Source of the DNA: Pteria penguin
Lineage: Eukaryota > Mollusca > Bivalvia > Pterioida > Pteriidae
Direction: 5' to 3'
Assembly: GCA_035048485.1 (NCBI GenBank)
Contig: CM068586.1
Coordinates: 34,846,563-34,910,562, forward strand
DNA: 64,000 nt
A program made the position numbers and the translations under genes. The notes beneath the pieces were generated by a model, which saw only the letters and a list, made by a program, of their open reading frames with translations, ran no database searches and had not been told where the DNA came from. Positions 1 to 10,604 of the stretch are shown piece by piece (within the stretch, counting starts at the first letter, position 1; each line of letters opens with the position of its first letter).

Positions 1-2028
1 TGAAAAATTGTCTTACCACTCACATGATTTCTCTAGACCAATCAAATTCCTTTATTTGTCAAATTAGTCATTAATGAAGTATAATGATATTTGAAAATCT
101 CTTTCTATATGGTGCTGTAGCAATGTACAGACTAAAGCAGTTTCCAGTCGTCTGGTTTTTTGAGACACTTCCAACAACTATTCTTCACCATATCACCAAA
201 ATTGTTCATATTCTTAATCGTATGCAAAAGTTTGGCTCAGTTTTGAAGAAATAAATATAATTTCCACCTTACTTTCTGTGTCTGTATTTTGTTGTTATTT
301 CTCCCGCTTGGGAAGTGACGTCAGCCCACTGGAAAGCAAATCTAATTATTTGGCAAGTCTTTGTAACATTTATTAAAATTCCTGTGACTGTTGATTTACT
401 ATTTACCTTTATTAATGCATGTCTATTTAACGATGAAGTTAACATCCTGTACTGAGCCCGAATACTGCATAAACCGTCAAGACCGGAAACTGCTACAGTA
501 AACAAAGAAAAGTGATATTAAAACCTTGTATGGAAAAGGGGCTCGTTTGGACAAAAAGACACCAAGATATTGATTTTTTAAACATTTTTAATTATCTTAA
601 TAGTCAATCTTGATTTTTGCCAAACATCAAATATTTTCTTAGCGTAAAAACAAAAGTTATCGACCAAAAATCCTCCAAAACGTCCGGAAACTGCTACAAC
701 ACCAGTAGAGAGGTTATAATGGCGTTTGAGATCATTATAGTAAAACTTAATCAATGAATTTTAGAATATTCATAAACTTGTTTAAAGACTCGATTCTTTG
801 TCACCAATCTTATTATTGTCATTTTGCCAGCAACATCATTTCACGTGGAAACTTCTGTATGAAATGGAAATGGTCCTGTAAGACTGCATGAAGCCAAGGC
901 TGAATGGCAGCTGTCACAGATTAGTGAGGCGCAAGTATCAAAGTAGAATGGATTAAAATTTAGACATTGCAGTGTAATAGGATAATGACAAAAGGAATTT
1001 GGTTTAAGTGTTTACAAAATGTTCATTCTGCATTATACATTACAGTAGTCACTGTAGCTCATTCAGTTAGGTAATTGGCTAATTACATAAAGGTTTCTGA
1101 TTTAAGTTCTGCTAATAATTCACCTGTCATTGTAGACAGGGCATGTAAAATACTCCTCACTGCTTTTGGTGGGTCCATTGCTATAAATGTTTAAATTTCT
1201 GAGTAGTGCAATATACAGATGCCATAAACATACACTGGTATTATAAGTACAATAAACAAGGTGCAACATAAAACAAACAAACTTAACACCCTTCAGACCT
1301 TAAAAATTTTGTTAGTATATGTAATTTGCAAATACTTATCATTTCTAATTGTGTGTTGAAGCATTGGTTGTACAGTTTTTCATCTGCTGAATGATCATGC
1401 CTTCTATAGTAAACCTGTCCACATTCTTACCTACTGTTGTTTATGTAAGAAATTATCTTAATTAAGCTTGGGTGTTTATGTGTCTTTATATGGAGGTCAC
1501 ACATGAAATGTAAGATGAGTTACTTAATAAAATGTTTTATTACTTGTTCATTTCATTAATCTCTTTATCTATATTTTTTACATCATTGTTTTTATTTCTT
1601 TTAATAAATATTTACATGAAGTTATTGTAAAATGATGTTCCAAATATCTACTTTTATAAGTGTGTTTATTGTATAGCAGAAAGTTACATCTGATTTGCAA
1701 TATATATATAAAGATGGAAGACCCATCATTATTACCGCATTTATCGGAATACGGGTTTTGTTATTTATTATGAATTCACATAGTTTTATTAATATGTTTC
1801 ACCTGGGATCTCTTTGTGACACATTTGTTCCTACTTATACATTTATTATCGATGAAGCAGATGACAAACATCTCTCCTCTCTATTTATTACTGTTAATTG
1901 TCAAATATTAGATTTGCAAAGTGTCAGTATTGAAAAGAGATATAAACTTCATACTGTGGTAAGATTTTATGTAGTGCATTTATTAGTCCATTACTGGCAA
2001 AGCGGAAAGGGATTTTAGGTTTGCACTC
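1..2028. other. AT-rich stretch without a supported gene
   Basis: I see no gene here. Open frames are short, AT-rich and show no recognisable domain. A short phrase, GGAAACTGCTACA, occurs twice (near 485 and 685), which suggests an old dispersed repeat. A short CTGT microsatellite lies just after this stretch (about 2029-2058). Confidence 0.5.
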
Positions 2029-2116
2029 TGTCTGTCTGTCAGTCCGTCTGTCAGTCCGCCAACAAATCAGTTTTTGTACTTGTTTTAATTGTTTTTTCTT
2101 ATTGGTGGCTTAAGCT

Positions 2117-2183
2117 ATGTAATATCCATCATATTTCATAACCGATATATTATATCGGTTATGAAATATGATGGATATTACAT
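2117..2183. repeat. 67-bp perfect palindrome
   Basis: Two 33-bp arms are perfectly complementary around one central base at 2150. The outer end reads ATGTAATATCCATC and the inner end ACCGATATA. A diverged half of the same sequence recurs at about 8533-8565, where it runs straight into a long TA repeat. This suggests the terminus of a short inverted-repeat element. Confidence 0.9.
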
Positions 2184-2316
2184 ATTAATAATCGTATGAA
2201 TCGTATGAACTGTTGCTGTTTATAATAATTGCATGAATGTTTGTGATCTAAGTCCCATTAAGTCCTTTCGCAAATTTTAAAAATAGATTATTTTTCGTGT
2301 CTTTTAAAAATTAAAA

Positions 2317-2372
2317 GGTATATATGTTCTATATTTATCAAAAGATTAGAATAAATATAGAACATATATACC
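2317..2372. repeat. 22-bp inverted repeat at the edge of the 351-bp array
   Basis: GGTATATATGTTCTATATTTAT at 2317-2338 is perfectly inverted at 2351-2372 with a 12-bp spacer. The right arm is the start of the first 351-bp tandem unit. The left arm matches the other-strand end of the related copy at 8985-9205, so two elements may meet head to head here. Confidence 0.85.
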
Positions 2373-3256
2373 ATTTAACTTTGTGCACCATATGCGCATT
2401 TCGACAAGTTATGTCTCTTCAGTGATGCTCGTGGCCGAATGATTGGAATTCTCAAAATATATGAAAATATGAAGAGCACTGTTGAAGCCAAAATGACCGA
2501 AAAGTGATCCAAAGAATCTATCTAAGGACAGAGCTATGCATGAGGGAGATACTCCTTAGCTTTAGAGTGATTTACTTAATTTGATGACTGAAAATTTAAA
2601 GCATATATATTTAATGTCAGTACAAAAGCACTGAAAACTAGACTTATAATGCCCTCGGGTACTATCAGTCCACCAGCAGTGACACCGGCCTAGTGGTTAT
2701 AATAAATATAGAACATATATACTATTTAATTTTGAGCACCATATGCGCATTTCGACAAGTTATGTCTCTTCAGTGATGCTCGTGGCCGAATGATTGGAAT
2801 TCTCAAAATATATGAAAATATGAAGAGCACTGTTGAAGCCAAAATGACCGAAAAGTGATCCAAAGAATCTATCTAAGGACAGAGCTATGCATGAGGGAGA
2901 TACTCCTTAGCTTTAGAGTGATTTACTTAATTTGATGACTGAAAATTTAAAGCATATATATTTAATGTCAGTACAAAAGCACTGAAAACTAGACTTATAA
3001 TGCCCTCGGGAACTATCAGTCCACCAGCAGTGACACCGGCCTAGTGGTTATAATAAATATAGAACATATATACTATTTAATTTTGAGCACCATATGCGCA
3101 TTTCGACAAGTTATGTCTCTTCAGTGATGCTCGTGGCCGAATGATTGGAACTCTCAAAAACTATGAAAATATGAAGAGCACTGTTGAAGCCAAAATGACC
3201 GAAAAGTGATCCAAAGAATCTATCTAAGGACAGAGCTATGCATGAGGGAGATACTA
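2350..3256. repeat. 351-bp tandem repeat, about 2.6 copies
   Basis: Units begin at 2350, 2701 and 3052 with AATAAATATAGAACATATAT, giving a period of exactly 351 bp. The copies are almost identical, and the third is cut at about 3256, where a LINE fragment begins. A reverse-orientation relative of one end lies at 8985-9205. On the minus strand each unit carries a hammerhead-like core (CTGAAGA, a GACA/TGTC stem, GAAA, then a 5-bp stem; 2384-2422 in the first unit). The same core, damaged, sits in Penelope-like sequence near 63015. No protein is encoded. Confidence 0.9.
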
Positions 3257-3257
3257 A

Positions 3258-3626
3258 TTCTTTACCAGAAAATATTAGACTCGCTAAGAGAATTTCTTTT
3301 GAATGGAGACAGAACATTGGTTCCAAAATACTACTTCTTTGGCAATAGGAAATCTTAGAATATGCATGTCGGCTAAAGCTTACAATGCAGCTCTCTGGCG
3401 TCTGATTTATATAGAAATCATCTTCCTGACAGTGAGATCTGTGCATATTGGAACACTCCTGAGACAGCAAAACATTATTTACTGCATTGTAGGAAATATG
3501 ACAATATCAGAACACAATCAATTCTCTCATTAAACGTCGCCATAAACATAGATATTTTATTAAAAGGATGCTCCATGTATGATGACATCACAAATGGGAA
3601 CACCTCGATGGTACAGGAGTACATAA
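3258..3626 (+). pseudogene. LINE remnant, 3' end of the reverse-transcriptase ORF
   Basis: The plus strand encodes the C-terminal end of a Jockey/CR1-like non-LTR retrotransposon protein. The readable frame has the zinc-knuckle-like phrase KHYLLHCRKYDNIR and ends EYIRLTKRFD before a TAG near 3626. The larger LINE remnant at 31010-32494 ends very similarly (RHYLLECPQYD, KKTKRFL). Upstream of the knuckle the frame shifts at least once, so the copy is dead. Its 5' side is fused to the third 351-bp unit, which implies either 5'-truncated insertion into that array or a recombination junction. Confidence 0.65.
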
Positions 3627-3984
3627 GGCTAACAAAACGGTTTGATTAGGTCCAGCATCCATTCCCCCACCCCATCACTTCCCATTCCAACTCCCTACGT
3701 CACAAATATAAATATCGCTGCTCTATCTATACCTAGCACTTTTCACACCCCATTCCCCTCCTATCCTTCTCATATTAAACAATATCCATTCCTCATCCTC
3801 GAGTATCTAACCCTGATTTCCTGATAATGTAAAATATTTTCCTCATCCATTTTTCTTTGTTCTTCTGTTTTATCTTTATTATTGTTATTATTTATTTTCC
3901 ATTATTTTCATATAAAAAGAAGTTATTGTCATATACTCTAATCAACATAGTATTTTTGTGTAAACTGTATTCATTTCTCAGTCG
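3627..3984 (+). other. C/T-rich then AT-rich stretch, probably LINE 3' UTR
   Basis: No coding potential is supported. It follows the stop codon of the LINE remnant directly and changes from C/T-rich to AT-rich sequence, so it is most simply the 3' untranslated region. Homology to unit C starts near 3985. Confidence 0.35.
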
Positions 3985-5696
3985 GTTATTGTTTTCAAGA
4001 AAATTACATACCAATATATACTTTTTAAAATCTCTCTCTTTATTTTAAAGATCCTCTAATTTTGGCTTTTATGTTCTACAAGTTAAGTCCTTCTGGGCAC
4101 CTTGTCTCACCTCGATATTATTGGGGTTCGTATTTGTCTGAATATGACAATAAACACGATATTGTCCCCTTTATTCCATAGACTGTGAGATATGGTTTAC
4201 CCTTCGGTACTTCGTTTTTTACTTCTTTAAAAAGCAACATCAGCCGCTAGTACCAACCTGTTCTAAATAAGCCGCAATTTTAGTTTAAAGTTTTTAATTA
4301 ATTGTATTATGCATATCACATTTTTCAGTGTGAACGTATGCAAAATATTACAAAAGGATTTGAAATGATAATTTCAGTTTTTCAACATTTTTAAGTGAGA
4401 AATCTAAGATTTTCAAAAAGCTTGCGTAATTTTTATGTTACTTCCTTAATAGTCGTGTGAAGAAAACATAAGAACTGAATTTAAGAAGGATTTACTTACT
4501 GGATTTCTTAGGAAATATCTTCCGTTTGGATCTGAGGTGTTGTTAGATGAATTGGGCTTAATACATAAATATTATTTCTTTCATAAATATTTTTTTTTTG
4601 GTTCTGAAGACTTTTCCCCCTTTATCCGCCCCGTTTTGTATAACTTCATATTAACTTGTCCAGAAAAATTGGCCATCGACTTCTGTTTTGATTTTTCATG
4701 GAAACAATATCAGAATTATATATATGATTTTTTGTGACTGTTCAGGAAATGACAAAGAAGATAGTGGTTTGGATTTTGTATCCAGGCAAAGGAGAAAACC
4801 GCATAAAAGTTGATAATTTGTTTTATGTTTAGTGTCTTTGTCACCTGTTGTTCATATTGCAGACAGTATAAACACAAATAGGTGACAGTATTGCATAGAC
4901 AAGATTCGTATGTGCAAAATTATCGCTCTAATCTGCAGATCGTTATATATATCGATGCACTGACCGGCCCAACTATTATACGCCCAGGATACATTATAGG
5001 ATTTTTTATATCAGATTTTTATCTGAAATTTTGCAAGAGCTGTTTTTTTTATACATATTGATCACAATTAATTAAAATATTATAATTAGAGCGAATGATA
5101 ATCTCTTGGGCGCCTCAGGACGTATAATTTATCCTGGGCGTATAATAGTAGGACCCGCTGTTATATAGTAGGTTTTCCCCCTAGTTATTTTTCCTCCCGG
5201 AAAAATGGCTATATAGTAGTTTTTCCCCCGGGGGAAATTTGGCTATATAGCCATTTTCCCTCCTCTTATAGTCATTTCCCCCCCGGGGAAAAACTACTAT
5301 ATAGTGGATTTTCCCCCCAATGTGAAATTCCGGATTTTCTTTTCACACATACATGTAAGTAAATCCAGCTTGTTACCTTGTTAACAATAAATATATTTCT
5401 ATTTAAAATAGAGATATCTCAAATTTTTATACGGAGATATATCCAATTAATTTAGAGATATCTCATTTTCTTAAGTAGAAATGTCTTCAATTTTAATCTC
5501 TTTTCCAAATACAAATGCATATATTTAGAACAGAGATTTATCTACTAGAATTTCATTCGAGATATCTTTATTTAATCCGAGAAATCTCTATATATATAAA
5601 TGGAAAAAAAAAGAAAAACAAGTTCGTTTTATGCACCGGAATGAAATTCGGGGGCATCTAGTTTTTGACCTGTCTGTGACCTTACCCTGAGGCAAA

Positions 5697-6060
5697 AACT
5701 TTGACTATATCGTTTGTACCAAGAGGTAAAAGGCTTTGAAACTCCACATATAGTTTTCTTGTGACGAGACCTTTTAATTGGGACCATGATTTTTTAAGTT
5801 GTGACCTTGACGTTTTCAAAAAACTTAAACTTTGGCTGTATGTTTTGTACCAAAAGGAGAAGGGGTTTTGAACTTCATATATAGATTACTTGTGATAAGA
5901 TCTTTAATTTGGGACCATGACTTTTGACCTAATGGCCTTGACCTTGAAGTGCGACCTACTTTTTAAAAACTTTAACCTTGACTATATCTTTTACACAAAA
6001 GGGTGTATAATTTTGAAACTTAGCATACAGATACTTTAAGATGAAAACTTTCATACTTTG
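5697..6060. repeat. Three diverged tandem copies, about 135 bp each
   Basis: Copies start near 5697, 5829 and 5970. Each holds a version of CTTTGACTATATCGTTTGTACC, an AAAGGnTTTGAAACT phrase and then GGACCATGA and GTGACCTTGAC. They resemble in style, though not in full sequence, the array at 43053-43880. Confidence 0.6.
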
Positions 6061-6511
6061 CGTAAAGGACAAGGAAATCATATTCCTGTTATCATGATTT
6101 ATAACACCTACGACTAGACAAGCCTTGTCGTAGATTGCAAATCGCGACACCTGGGTGGAATTCCCTTCTGTTGTTTTCATGTTCATCATGTACTCTGTAC
6201 ATGATGAGCGATATTGTGATATATATATAATGCATCAGTCTTAATTTATTTAGGAAATGAATGTTCAAAGAATTCTTGCACGTTCAATTTTTATATTTGT
6301 CATTGGAACATTTTGATTGATAAATTCCTATTTTACTTATGATGTATTACGAAAAATTGCCTGGGATCGAATCTTGAGTCACAGCCTGACGTTATGATTG
6401 ACAGCTATACGCTAGTAAACGACAATTATTACAATGAAATACTAGGAGAAAATAGCATACTATGGTAAATATATAAAAAAGAAAGACTTGTAAATAAATA
6501 AAACAAAAAAT

Positions 6512-6513
<2 letters not shown>

Positions 6514-6560
<47 letters not shown>
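6514..6560. repeat. CA microsatellite
   Basis: An uninterrupted CA dinucleotide run of about 23 units inside the inverted-repeat element. Cysteine/valine frames read through it on the minus strand are artefacts. Confidence 0.95.
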
Positions 6561-6566
<6 letters not shown>

Positions 6567-6889
6567 AACAAAACACTTAACAGTATATAGAATCCCATTA
6601 ACCATAACACCATCGGTTTGATCCAAAGGCTATTACTATAGTACATTTGTATTTCAATTGTTATCTGACTGATACAGAACGAATGTGTATAATTTCCAAA
6701 CCGTTACGTAAGGGGGAAAAAGTACTATGGGGGAAAGTCTACTATATAGTAGTTTTTCCGCCATGGGGGAAAAACTACTATATAGCCATTTTCCGGGGGG
6801 GGGGGGGCTACTATGGGGGAAACTACTATATAACACCGGCACTGGCAGTGAGAACAGATAAGAAAACAATTCGTGTAGTCATTCAATAG

Positions 6890-6895
6890 TTTATT
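6890..6895 (-). terminator. Polyadenylation signal of peptide gene 1
   Basis: AATAAA on the minus strand, about 40 nt after the TAG stop. The same hexamer sits at the matching distance in genes 3 and 4 and inside the stop codon of gene 2. Confidence 0.75.
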
Positions 6896-6934
6896 TTCAT
6901 ACACTAAGCATTGCATGTAGTGTAATGTTTCCAA

Positions 6935-7129
6935 CTAACACTGACCAATACATCTGTTAAGCCAATTGTTACAGCGATACACACATATATGGTCTACCCT
7001 CATTCCCCGGCAGCTTTGACGACAGTTACGAGACCTAACACGACACAGATCTCTGCAACCATTCCCAGAAACGGTTGGCATGGCTACATACAGCAAAACA
7101 AGAATGCAACAGATCACCACTGCTCTCAT
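6935..7129 (-). CDS. Secreted eight-cysteine peptide, gene 1 (cationic class)
   Basis: The protein is 64 residues long. Residues 1-22 are a signal peptide (MRAVV, a hydrophobic core, then TVSG), so the product is likely secreted. The mature part has eight cysteines in the pattern C-x3-C-x6-C-x3-C-x8-C-x3-C-x6-C-x3-C, two equal modules joined by eight residues. Within a module the cysteines sit at 0, 4, 11 and 15, which places all four on one face of an alpha helix; a helical hairpin stapled by disulfides is my inference. The mature peptide is arginine-rich, with nine Arg, two acidic residues and no Lys. The ATG is the first codon that gives a signal peptide, and it aligns with the starts of the other three members. 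The whole CDS is in one exon; a 5' non-coding exon may lie at 9303 upward. I do not recognise the family. An antimicrobial or toxin-like role is a guess from size, secretion, charge and cysteines. Confidence 0.85.
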   Translation of the reverse strand: MRAVVICCILVLLYVAMPTVSGNGCRDLCRVRSRNCRQSCRGMRVDHICVYRCNNWLNRCIGQC

Positions 7130-7404
7130 TTTCCTTGATATTATTCCTGTAGTATAAATCGGACTATAAAAGTGAATGAGTGATTTATTTCACAGCAGTA
7201 AATTCATAATGTTTGTTTTGTTTTTTATGTATTATAATTATTAGTTTGTGAGTGTGTTGTTTTATTTTTACTTTCACTTACTTTATCACAGCTTTTCTTA
7301 TGCTTTGTACCTAATTTTGATCGATGCAAAAACTCTACTCCGCTCTTTCACTCTTACCAGGAAACGAGATTTATCCTTTTCCACCAGAAAAAGTGCAATT
7401 GCTG

Positions 7405-7460
7405 CTTGAACCCGGGACCTGTTGTCCCCGATCTGTACAGGTCACTGTCTTAGCAAGGCG
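7405..7460 (-). repeat. Short tRNA-like fragment
   Basis: On the minus strand a B-box-like GGTTCAAGC follows CCCG. There is no full cloverleaf, so this is at most a SINE-head relic inside unit A. Confidence 0.25.
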
Positions 7461-7847
7461 TGCTTAAGTAATATGTTCGGAAATGATAATTGTAGTCTAT
7501 ACACATTAATATCAGTTATGTCCAAAGACTTCCTATTAGTGACTGTAACAAACAAATAACAGGTAAGGTATTAATAATAAAAGTTGATTTTTCTGACAGA
7601 GTGAAACTCCTTTATCTTACCTATTTCCAAGACTTTTGTTTTTCGGAGCTTTATCGTTTAAAAATTGAACATGTTTCCTGATAACATGAACCATATTTAT
7701 TTCATTTATTTCCAAAGAAACCCGATCGTGAATGTATATATAATAACGATTAATTCTAGATTAAAAACCCAGTAAGCCATAAGCTACCGAAAAATGCCTA
7801 AACCAAAAGATGTAAGTATGTTATTGTCAAAAGAAAAATCTAAGCAT

Positions 7848-7910
7848 ATGTATGTGTGTATGTCTGTGTGTGTGTGTGTATGTGTGTATGTATGTATGTA
7901 TGTATGTGTA

Positions 7911-7940
<30 letters not shown>
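7848..7940. repeat. Compound TG/TATG microsatellite
   Basis: Alternating TATG and TG units; no coding content. It lies within the possible first intron of peptide gene 1. Confidence 0.9.
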
Positions 7941-7941
<1 letters not shown>

Positions 7942-8532
7942 TAAAAAGTTAAAATTTAAGAGAATAAGGTAAATTTGGGAAGTCACCAGAAAATAATTCA
8001 AATAATATTAATTTTGTCTAAATATGCTATGAATCAGTATTGAGTAGAGACTTTCTTTCAACTTAGGCAAGAAGTAGCTAGATAGGATGACATTAAACCC
8101 TTGGTTAGCTTCGCCTCTGCTTCAATTTCTAAACAACGGCTACTGACGTCAAACAAAAATCGAGCAACTACAGTTTAATTCATAATTGAAACATTTCTAA
8201 ACACTCTGATTTATATGCAAACTATGAAACTTGTTCAAATTAAGCGTTTTATTCCTGATACGGTATATTGAGATTTCAATGAGATTCCCACTGGGTTCCA
8301 TTGTTTTAATGAGGAATCGTTTTTAAAAAAATAATCTATATGATTCGCTAAGCACTAAGATATTGACTTAACATTCTTTCAAAAATTTTAAGTCTTCATA
8401 ATTTCATAATACCCCCCCCCACACACACACACACACCCAATACAATCATTTTACAATGAACAAGAAAACTAAAATTCGCTATATATTGGTCTCCTGACCT
8501 TCTTCTGGTGAATTTATTGGAACTGGTAGCGT

Positions 8533-8561
8533 TAGCTATATAAAATCCATCTTACTTCATA

Positions 8562-8648
<87 letters not shown>
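8533..8648. repeat. Half-palindrome plus TA microsatellite
   Basis: A sequence like one arm of the 2117-2183 palindrome (ending TTCATAACCGATATA) runs into more than 40 TA units at 8562-8648. The pairing suggests that the TA run grew from the palindrome centre. Confidence 0.8.
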
Positions 8649-8649
<1 letters not shown>

Positions 8650-8984
8650 TTAGTTTATTGATCTTTGTTTTATGTTACTTCTCTTCGGAGCACTTTTGAG
8701 ATGTCCACTCTATTTATGTTTGGATAAGTACTAATGATATCAACAGAGAATATTTTGATTTATAAGAAGAGCGGTGCATTTTAAATTGTTTGAATTGAAA
8801 ATGTATTACTTTCCTGAAAAATCACTGGTATAAAATCTTGTTTTTATATGATTTTTATAGTTCATTACCAACAAAAAGATTTGTATTCCGTTTTAATTAC
8901 GCATTTTAGGCCCAATTCCAGTTTGTCTTTTTGAATATGTCCCAAGTGAAGCAAGCGATAAACGTAAATTACATGAAATATCAC

Positions 8985-9205
8985 TCTAAAACTAAGGAGC
9001 ATATTCCTCATGCATAGCTCTGTCCTTAGATACATTCTTTGGTTCACTTTTCGGTCATTTTGGTTTCAACACTGCTCTTCAAATATTTATATATTTTGAG
9101 AATTCCAATCATTTGGCCACGAGCATCACTGAAGAGACATAAGTTGTCGAAATGCGCATAAGGTGCACTAAATTAAAAAGTATATATGTTCTATATTTAT
9201 GATAA
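8985..9205 (-). repeat. Reverse copy related to the 351-bp unit
   Basis: Read on the other strand it matches the first 220 bp or so of the 351-bp units: GTGCA, ATGCGC, the TTCGACAA phrase, GTGGCC and AGGACAGAGC. Unit C lacks it: ACATGAAATAT continues directly into TTAAGTTTTCATTG there. It is therefore an insertion in unit A. Confidence 0.75.
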
Positions 9206-9207
9206 TA

Positions 9208-9690
9208 TTTAATGGTTAAGTTTTCATTGAAACTGCCCTCATCCATCACTTAAAAAATTCTATAGAAGTCAAGTCTACAGGATGCAGATTTGTAGCACTT
9301 ACCTCCTTGCTTAGTATTCGATTGGAACGCAATTTCAGTTTATTAATGAACGTGTTTTTATATATATGAACATTGTATGATCGATAACGGTATAATTTAA
9401 ATGTTTTTGGTCATAATAATAATGTGGTATGTAACAAATGGTAGATACATTACCTTCCTCTCCTGATAAAATATCTCTGATTGTGATCCTGCATTTGAAT
9501 TTAGTTAATATGGAGCACATACAACATGTAAACTCCCATTTAGATACAAAGGCCAAAACCACATTAATATCTTTTACTTCGAATTACCGCAATTAACTAA
9601 ACTACTTCAAAGAAGGAGACAATTGAAACAGATACAATTGCAAAAGTTGTATTCTAACAGACCTTTTATTTAAAAAGTATTATACAATTA
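9208..9690 (-). other. Conserved block upstream of gene 1; putative 5' non-coding exon
   Basis: This block is conserved with 42247-42740 and, less well, with 57962-58345, always about 0.8-2.3 kb upstream of a peptide gene on the same strand. On the minus strand it has a textbook donor, GGAG|GTAAGT, at 9302/9303. A possible partner acceptor, TTTATACTACAG, lies just upstream of the peptide ATG at 7147. The open frame across the block (9335-9562) contains a partly conserved CCMCSIL phrase but has no known domain and differs at both ends between copies. I favour a spliced 5' UTR over a protein. No transcript is visible here to prove it. Confidence 0.35.
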
Positions 9691-10567
9691 ATTAGTTCTT
9701 ATGACATCAATATGAAAAAATGTTGACTCACGACCTGTCACTCGAGGTGCTCTGACCGAGGCCGTAAGCCGTGGTCAGGTCAGATATTGATCTCACAGAG
9801 AGAATATAATTGTTTTATTATACAGAAATTGTTTGAAAATATTGAAAATATATATATATACATTCAGAAAAACATACCTGTCACTTGTAGTTCTGCTATC
9901 TGAGGGCTAGTTGTAAATGTTGAAATAAAACAGATTACACGGAAAGCAATAAAGTGATTTGTACACTCCTGCTTTGATTAGAAGCAGGTAGAAAAAATTC
10001 GTTAATAATCTATATTCAGTTTTAAAATTCCGACGCAGTTGGGGCGTGCAAATGTACCAATAATAGATTTCTGAGTCGGTCATTTGACGGTCTGTAAAAA
10101 TAATGACCGGTCATTATCTCATCTTCCGGTCAATAGATATTATATGATGTATTTTTGAGTCGTAAGTCATTTTAATGGTTTATAATCAACGAATTAGAAT
10201 TCCAGAATCTTCACAGAGGTATGCTAAAACATTAAAAGAAACTAATCTAGAAATGTTGACGTATTTTTCTAGAATTGATTGTTTTCGTGCGGAAAAAAAA
10301 AACAAAACAAAAGAAACAAATCTGTATGGACAAAAGACAAAACTAAAACAAATGTATAAGGACAATAATCAAAACAACAGAAATAAACTTACATGAACAA
10401 TACAAACAAAACAATAGGAATAAATTCATACGGACAATAGACAAAACAAGAAAAACATACCTATCTGGACAATAGAAAAATCAACTGAATGGAGTGTATA
10501 CGGACAACAGACAAAACAATAGAAAGTGAATCGTAAAGAGCCCAGAGATGTTTGCACTTCTTCAAGC

Positions 10568-10570
<3 letters not shown>

Positions 10571-10600
<30 letters not shown>
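10571..10600. repeat. TA microsatellite
   Basis: Fifteen TA units. The adjoining part of unit A (about 9725-10730) is not shared with unit C and shows no gene. Confidence 0.95.

Positions 10601-10604
<4 letters not shown>

Larger units (their letters stand above)
5158..6835. mobile_element. Non-autonomous element with palindrome-rich terminal inverted repeats
   Basis: This 1.68-kb segment is absent from the matching place in unit C (about 41265-41270). The left end begins TTATATAGTAGGTTTTCCCCC. The reverse complement of the right end begins TTATATAGTAGTTTCCCCC, and the two stay alignable for roughly 70-150 bp. Each end is built of short palindromes of the type GGGGGAAAAACTACTATATAG. No transposase is visible. 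The inside holds diverged GTGACCTTGAC repeats (5697-6060) and a CA microsatellite. Flanks CCCGCTG and CCGGCACTG may be a degraded target duplication, but this is uncertain. The superfamily is unknown. The right end lies about 100 bp past the stop of peptide gene 1. Confidence 0.7.

Noticed and set aside
1695..2018. 107-codon plus-strand frame near the left edge
   Set aside because: No domain, no repeat in the window, biased composition; likely chance.
4537..4737. 66-codon plus-strand frame in unit A
   Set aside because: The matching DNA in units C and D does not keep the frame, so it is not under coding constraint.
6392..6646. Minus-strand frames rich in Val-Cys repeats
   Set aside because: Produced entirely by reading through the CA microsatellite at 6514-6560.
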